This document shows, piece by piece, positions 59,755 through 64,000 of a DNA stretch of 64,000 nt. The DNA is taken from assembly GCA_036501025.1 (NCBI GenBank), contig DASYBB010000237.1, positions 1-64,000 on the forward strand, given 5' to 3'. A program made the position numbers and the translations under genes. Position 1 is the first letter of the stretch. Every line of letters begins with the position of its first letter. The stretch is from DASUBV01 sp036501025. Lineage in GTDB: Bacteria > Actinomycetota > Actinomycetes > Streptosporangiales > Streptosporangiaceae. Under the pieces are notes generated by a model that saw only the letters and a program-made list of their open reading frames with translations, did not search any database and had not been told where the DNA came from.

Positions 59755-62700
59755 CTGCTGGCGGCCAGCGTCCGGATGGCCCGGACCGCGACCGACAGCG
59801 TGGCCACGTTGAAGGCGTTGCTCTCCCAGATCTCGGTCAGGGTCTGCGCCGCGCGCCGGACGCTGGAGTCGTTGCGCCGCTCCCAGGAGACCAGCCGCTC
59901 GGCGGGCGGGCCGGGCTCGGTGACGGTCAGCACGTCCCGGACCAGGGCCGCGTGGGCCGCGTACAGGTCGTCGCGGATCGCGCCGCGGGCCATGGTCGTC
60001 CAGCGGTCCTGGCGCGGCAGCGCCGTGATCATGTCGCGGAGCCGCGCGATCTGGAGCCGGTCGGCGAGATCGAAGTAGACGGCCGCGGTCTCCGGGACGG
60101 GCCGGCCGGTGCCGCGGGCGATGTCCACGACGTCGAACGCCGAGTAGGCAGGCACCATGGAGGCCAGCCGGTTGGCCAGCGGGTCGGGCACGCCCCGCGC
60201 GGCGAACATCTCGCGGCGGTCGTCGTACCCGGCCAGGTCCCGCCCGGCCAGCAGGCCCGGCAGTTCCCGGCCCACGGCCAGCACGCCGTCGGCGAAGTAG
60301 TCGATCGTGGACTGGATGTCGTAGGGCGGCCGCCGGTTGTGCAGGAGCCACCGCGCGGCCCGCTCGCTCAGCTTGCGGCCCTCCAGCAGCGCCGCGATCT
60401 GGACCGAGCTCTCCACCTGGCCGTCCAGCGCCTCCAGCTCGGTCCAGAAGCCGGGCAGGTCGAACACCTCGCGGGCGACCAGCCAGGCGGCGGTGATCTC
60501 GGGCACCGAGGCCCCGGTCTCCTCGTTGAGCCGGAAGCTGAACGTCGTGCCCGAGCGGTCCACCATGTCGTTGACGATGGCGGTGGTGATGATCTCGCGG
60601 TGCAGCCGGTGGTCGCGCATCCGGCCCGCGTAGCGCTCCCGCAACGGCGTCGGGAAGTAGCGGACCAGGACCTGGTGCAGGTACGGGTCGTCGGGCAGCC
60701 CGCTGCCGAGCACCTCCTGGGTCGCCGCGATCTTGGTGTGGGCGAGCAGGACCGAGAACTCGGGGATGGTCAGGCCGGTGCCCGCCGACCGCCGCTCGGC
60801 GATCTCCCGGTCGCCGGGCAGCACCTCCAGCCGGCGCCGGATCAGCCGGTCGCGCTCCAGCTTGCGGATGTAGCGGGCGTGCACGTGGAGCATGCCGGTG
60901 TCCTGGGCGCGGGAGGCGGCCAGGGCCCGGTTCTGCTGGTAGTTGTGGGCCAGCACCAGCGCGCCGACCTCGTCGGTCATCTCGTGCAGCAGCGCATTGC
61001 GGTCCGGCTCGGCCAGCGTGCCGTCGCGGACCTCTCTGTCGAGCAGAATTTTTATGTTCACCTCGTGGTCCGAGGTGTCCACGCCGGCGGAGTTGTCGAT
61101 GAAGTCGGTATTGACCAGGCCGCCGGCCAGCGCGTACTCGATCCGCGCCTCCTGGGTCAGCCCGAGGTTGCCGCCCTCGCCGACCACCTTGGCCCGCAGC
61201 TGCGACGCGTCGATCCGGAGCGCGTCATTGGACCGGTCGCCCACGTCGGCACTGGACTGGGCGGTGGCCTTGACGTAAGTGCCGATGCCGCCGTTCCACA
61301 GCAGGTCGACCGGCGCGGCCAGGATGGCGGAGATCAGCTGGTCCGGGGACAGGGCGTGCACCCCGTGCCCCAGCCCGAGCGCTGCCGCGGCCTCCGGCCC
61401 GACCTGGACCGACTTGGCCGACCGGGGCCAGACGCCGCCGCCCGCGGAGATGAGCGCCTGGTCGTAGTCGGCCCACGACGACCGGGGCAGCCCGAAGAGC
61501 CGCTGCCGCTCGGCGAAGCTGGCCGCCGGGTCCGGGCCGGGGTCGAGGAAGATATGCCGGTGGTCGAAGGCGGCCACCAGCCGGATGTGGCGGGAGAGCA
61601 GCATGCCGTTGCCGAACACGTCACCCGACATGTCGCCGACGCCGACCACGGTGAAGTCCTCGGTGCCGACGTTGACGCCCAGGGTCTGGAAGTGGAACTT
61701 GACCGACTCCCAGGCGCCGCGGGCGGTGATGGCCATCTTCTTGTGGTCATAGCCCTCCGAGCCGCCCGACGCGAAGGCGTCGCCCAGCCAGAAGCCGCGG
61801 CTGGTGGCGATCTCGTTGGCGGTGTCGGAGAAGGTCGCCGTGCCCTTGTCCGCGGCCACGACCAGGTACGGGTCGTCGTCGTCGTGCCGGACCACCCGGC
61901 TGGGCCCAGCCACGGCGCCGGCCTCGAGGTTGTCGGTGACGTCCAGCATGGCGCTGATGAACATCCGGTAGCAGGCCAGCACCTCGCCCTGGTGGGCCTC
62001 GCGGTCGGCCGGGTCGGGCAGCCGCTTGCAGACGAAGCCGCCCTTGGCGCCGGACGGCACGATGACCGAGTTCTTGACCTCCTGGGCCTTGGCCAGGCCG
62101 AGGATCTCGGTGCGGAAGTCCTCGCGCCGGTCCGACCAGCGCAGGCCGCCCCGGGCGACATCGGCGAACCGGAGGTGGACGCCCTCGAACCGGGGCGAGT
62201 AGACGAACAGCTCGAACTTGGGCCGCGGCGCGGGCAGGTCGGGCACCCGGGCCGCGTCGAGCTTGACGACCAGGTACGGGACCTGGATGAAGGCCCCGGC
62301 GAAGTAGTTGGTGCGCAGCGTCGCGCCGATCAGCTCCCAGTAGGTCCGCAGGATGCGGTCCTCGTCCAGGCTGGCGACCTCGTCCAGCTCACCGCGGATC
62401 TCCTCGGCGATGGCCTCGCTGCGCTCTACCTCGCCGCCCTGGTGGGCCGGGTCGAAGCGGGACTCGAAAAGCCGCACCAGCAGCCGGGTGACCGTCGGGT
62501 TGGAGCGCAGCACCTGCTCGATGTAGTCCTGGCTGAAGGCCGTCCCGGCCTGCCGCAGGTACTTGGCGTAGGCCCGCAGCATCGCGGCCTGTGACCAGTT
62601 CAGGTGCGCGTCCAGGACCAGCGCGTTGAACCCGTCGTCCTCGATGGTGCCGCGCCACAGCGCGCCGAGCGCGCCCTCGACGTTGTCCCGGACGAGGTCG

Positions 62701-64000
62701 ATCCGCATGTCGGGAGCGCCCCGCGAGGACTCCACGGCGCTGCGCCGCAGGCCGAAGTCGTAGATCCAGAACGGCTCGGCGGCGGGGAACACGTAGGGGT
62801 GCTCGTCGACGACGTCGACGCCCATGTGCTGCAGCCGCGGCAGCACGTCGGTCAGCGTGATCGGGCTGCCGGTGCGGTAGATGGTCAGCCGCCAGACCCG
62901 GCCCTGGCCGGCGCCGTCCTCCAGCGGGACGCCGCCGACATAGTCCTGGGACTCCCACAGCTCGAACGCGACGTCCTCGCCGGTCTCCCGCAGCTGCATG
63001 ATCTTGGCCAGGTCGGCGCAGGCCGCCGACGGGGGCACGTCGGTCTTGTAGGTCTCCGGGATCGCGTCGCCGACCATGGCCAGCAGCGCCCGGCCGCCCT
63101 GCTCCCCGCAGCTGCGCGGCACCTCGACGGCCAGGTCGTCGTCCCAGGACCGGGCGGCGGCGGCCACGGCCCGCTCCAGCTCGGCCGTGTTCATGTCCGA
63201 CAGCGCCTCGCCCTGCTCGGCCCGCAGCACGATGTGCAGCCGGGCCACCGGGGACTCGCCCACCTGCACGCTGTAGTCCACCTGCGACCCGGTGAGCCCG
63301 CGCTGCAGGATCTCCTGGACCTTCAGCCGGACGTCGGTGGTGTAGCGGTCGCGGGGCAGGTAGATCAGGCACGAGATGTAGCGGCCGTACACGTCGCGCC
63401 GCAGGAACAGCCGGGTCTGCCGCCGCTCGCGCAGCTGCAGCACGCCCGCGGCGACCTGGGCCAGGTCGGGCACCGAGGTCATGAACAGCTCTTCGCGCGG
63501 GTAGAACTCCAGCACCTCGGCCACGTACGTGCCGTCGTGGCTGTCGGCGGCCAGGCCCAGGTAGGCCAGCACGCCGTCCAGCTTGCGCCGCGCCACCGGG
63601 ATGGACGTGATGCTGTCGGTGAAGGCCACGTGGGTGTAGAGCCCGAGGAACCGGTACTCGCCGGTCACCGTGCCCGTCGCGTCGACCCGCTTGACCGCGA
63701 TGTAGTCGAGGTAGCTGGGCCGGTGCACGGTCGACCGGGAGTTGGCCTTGGTCACGATCAGCCGGTCCGGGTCCCGCGCGAGCGCGGCCGCCTCGGGCGG
63801 CAGCGTGCCCGACGACCCGGGCCCGGCCTTGTCGTGGCGCAGCAGGCCGAGGCCGGTGCCGGGCACGGCGCGCAGCGCCAGCGCCTCCGGTCCCTCCTCC
63901 AGGTCGTACTCCCGGTAGCCCAGGAACGTGAAGCGCCCCTCGGCCAGCCAGGCCAGCAGCGCGGCCGTCTCCGTGTCGGCGGCCCGGTCGGCTCCCGGCC
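59739..64000 (-). CDS. NAD-specific glutamate dehydrogenase (large, GDH-180 type), 5' end outside the window
   Basis: At least 1420 residues are visible and the frame is open to the window edge. Motifs of the large NAD-GDH family include RFTFLGYREYDLEEG near the visible N-terminus, the catalytic region VIVPSGAKGGFVCKRLPDP, TVVGVGDMSGDVFGNGMLLSRHIRLVAAFDHRHIFLDP and LVNTDFIDNSAGVDTSDHEVNIKILL. The N-terminal third contains ACT-like regulatory segments. The enzyme deaminates glutamate to 2-oxoglutarate with NAD+; mycobacterial members are controlled by GarA. The gene ends about 290 bp upstream of prfB, on the same strand. Confidence 0.95.
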   Translation of the reverse strand, partial: PGADRAADTETAALLAWLAEGRFTFLGYREYDLEEGPEALALRAVPGTGLGLLRHDKAGPGSSGTLPPEAAALARDPDRLIVTKANSRSTVHRPSYLDYIAVKRVDATGTVTGEYRFLGLYTHVAFTDSITSIPVARRKLDGVLAYLGLAADSHDGTYVAEVLEFYPREELFMTSVPDLAQVAAGVLQLRERRQTRLFLRRDVYGRYISCLIYLPRDRYTTDVRLKVQEILQRGLTGSQVDYSVQVGESPVARLHIVLRAEQGEALSDMNTAELERAVAAAARSWDDDLAVEVPRSCGEQGGRALLAMVGDAIPETYKTDVPPSAACADLAKIMQLRETGEDVAFELWESQDYVGGVPLEDGAGQGRVWRLTIYRTGSPITLTDVLPRLQHMGVDVVDEHPYVFPAAEPFWIYDFGLRRSAVESSRGAPDMRIDLVRDNVEGALGALWRGTIEDDGFNALVLDAHLNWSQAAMLRAYAKYLRQAGTAFSQDYIEQVLRSNPTVTRLLVRLFESRFDPAHQGGEVERSEAIAEEIRGELDEVASLDEDRILRTYWELIGATLRTNYFAGAFIQVPYLVVKLDAARVPDLPAPRPKFELFVYSPRFEGVHLRFADVARGGLRWSDRREDFRTEILGLAKAQEVKNSVIVPSGAKGGFVCKRLPDPADREAHQGEVLACYRMFISAMLDVTDNLEAGAVAGPSRVVRHDDDDPYLVVAADKGTATFSDTANEIATSRGFWLGDAFASGGSEGYDHKKMAITARGAWESVKFHFQTLGVNVGTEDFTVVGVGDMSGDVFGNGMLLSRHIRLVAAFDHRHIFLDPGPDPAASFAERQRLFGLPRSSWADYDQALISAGGGVWPRSAKSVQVGPEAAAALGLGHGVHALSPDQLISAILAAPVDLLWNGGIGTYVKATAQSSADVGDRSNDALRIDASQLRAKVVGEGGNLGLTQEARIEYALAGGLVNTDFIDNSAGVDTSDHEVNIKILLDREVRDGTLAEPDRNALLHEMTDEVGALVLAHNYQQNRALAASRAQDTGMLHVHARYIRKLERDRLIRRRLEVLPGDREIAERRSAGTGLTIPEFSVLLAHTKIAATQEVLGSGLPDDPYLHQVLVRYFPTPLRERYAGRMRDHRLHREIITTAIVNDMVDRSGTTFSFRLNEETGASVPEITAAWLVAREVFDLPGFWTELEALDGQVESSVQIAALLEGRKLSERAARWLLHNRRPPYDIQSTIDYFADGVLAVGRELPGLLAGRDLAGYDDRREMFAARGVPDPLANRLASMVPAYSAFDVVDIARGTGRPVPETAAVYFDLADRLQIARLRDMITALPRQDRWTTMARGAIRDDLYAAHAALVRDVLTVTEPGPPAERLVSWERRNDSSVRRAAQTLTEIWESNAFNVATLSVAVRAIRTLAASSGLPA

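Noticed and set aside
59952..62594. 880-codon plus-strand frame antisense to the NAD-GDH gene
   Set aside because: Its product is Arg/Gly/His/Gln-rich with no family features. It is a GC-bias shadow of a clearly identified gene on the minus strand.

Overview
The window is very GC-rich, with short intergenic gaps, many GTG starts, ATGA/GTGA overlaps and strong third-position GC. It carries actinobacterial markers: an ssrA-smpB-ftsX-ftsE-prfB block, an AftD-type arabinofuranosyltransferase with DUF3068 and DUF2613 companions, and a large NAD-glutamate dehydrogenase. The tmRNA tag (ANSKSSRTAYALAA) resembles the Thermobifida tag as I remember it, so a Streptosporangiales-like actinomycete is my best guess. 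There is no sign of plasmid, phage, IS element, CRISPR array, tRNA or rRNA; the only RNA gene found is tmRNA.

Region by region: 1-7.6 kb holds the end of kdpD, then kdpE, a secreted DUF1906/lectin protein, a YjbR-like protein and a KimA-like potassium permease. 7.7-17.8 kb holds regulators (Lrp, AraC, LysR), a fused scar of a deleted two-component system, an EamA exporter, an S41 protease, a PTP-like phosphatase, an MMPL transporter and a ureohydrolase. 17.8-29.6 kb is a cell-envelope glycan locus: acyl-CoA synthetase, DUF3068, AftD and a methyltransferase on the minus strand, divergent from GT4, a polytopic membrane protein and a DUF2613 peptide. 29.7-31.2 kb holds a degenerate PfkB kinase and a DUF3054 protein.

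31.3-47.4 kb is the most interesting part. A class III aminotransferase, a Pot-type ABC importer, a BetI-like TetR repressor, a PYROXD2-like flavoprotein, an ADP-forming acyl-CoA synthetase, a cupin, a DAO-family oxidase, an acyl-CoA dehydrogenase and a Rieske oxygenase are tied together by five copies of one palindrome (consensus GACTGAAYRTTCAGTC) lying on their promoters. I read this as one inducible uptake and catabolic system for an amine or betaine-like compound whose substrate I cannot name.

47.5-52.5 kb is ordinary accessory content (DUF2231, MFS, SDR with its MarR, HAD, YchJ). 52.8-64 kb is conserved core: ssrA with terminator, a class B PBP homologue that has lost all three catalytic motifs, smpB, ftsX, ftsE, a small zinc-finger membrane protein, prfB with SKY in place of the SPF stop-recognition tripeptide, and the 3' part of NAD-GDH. 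Several genes share a TANNNT element exactly 6 nt before the start codon, which suggests that leaderless transcripts are common here.
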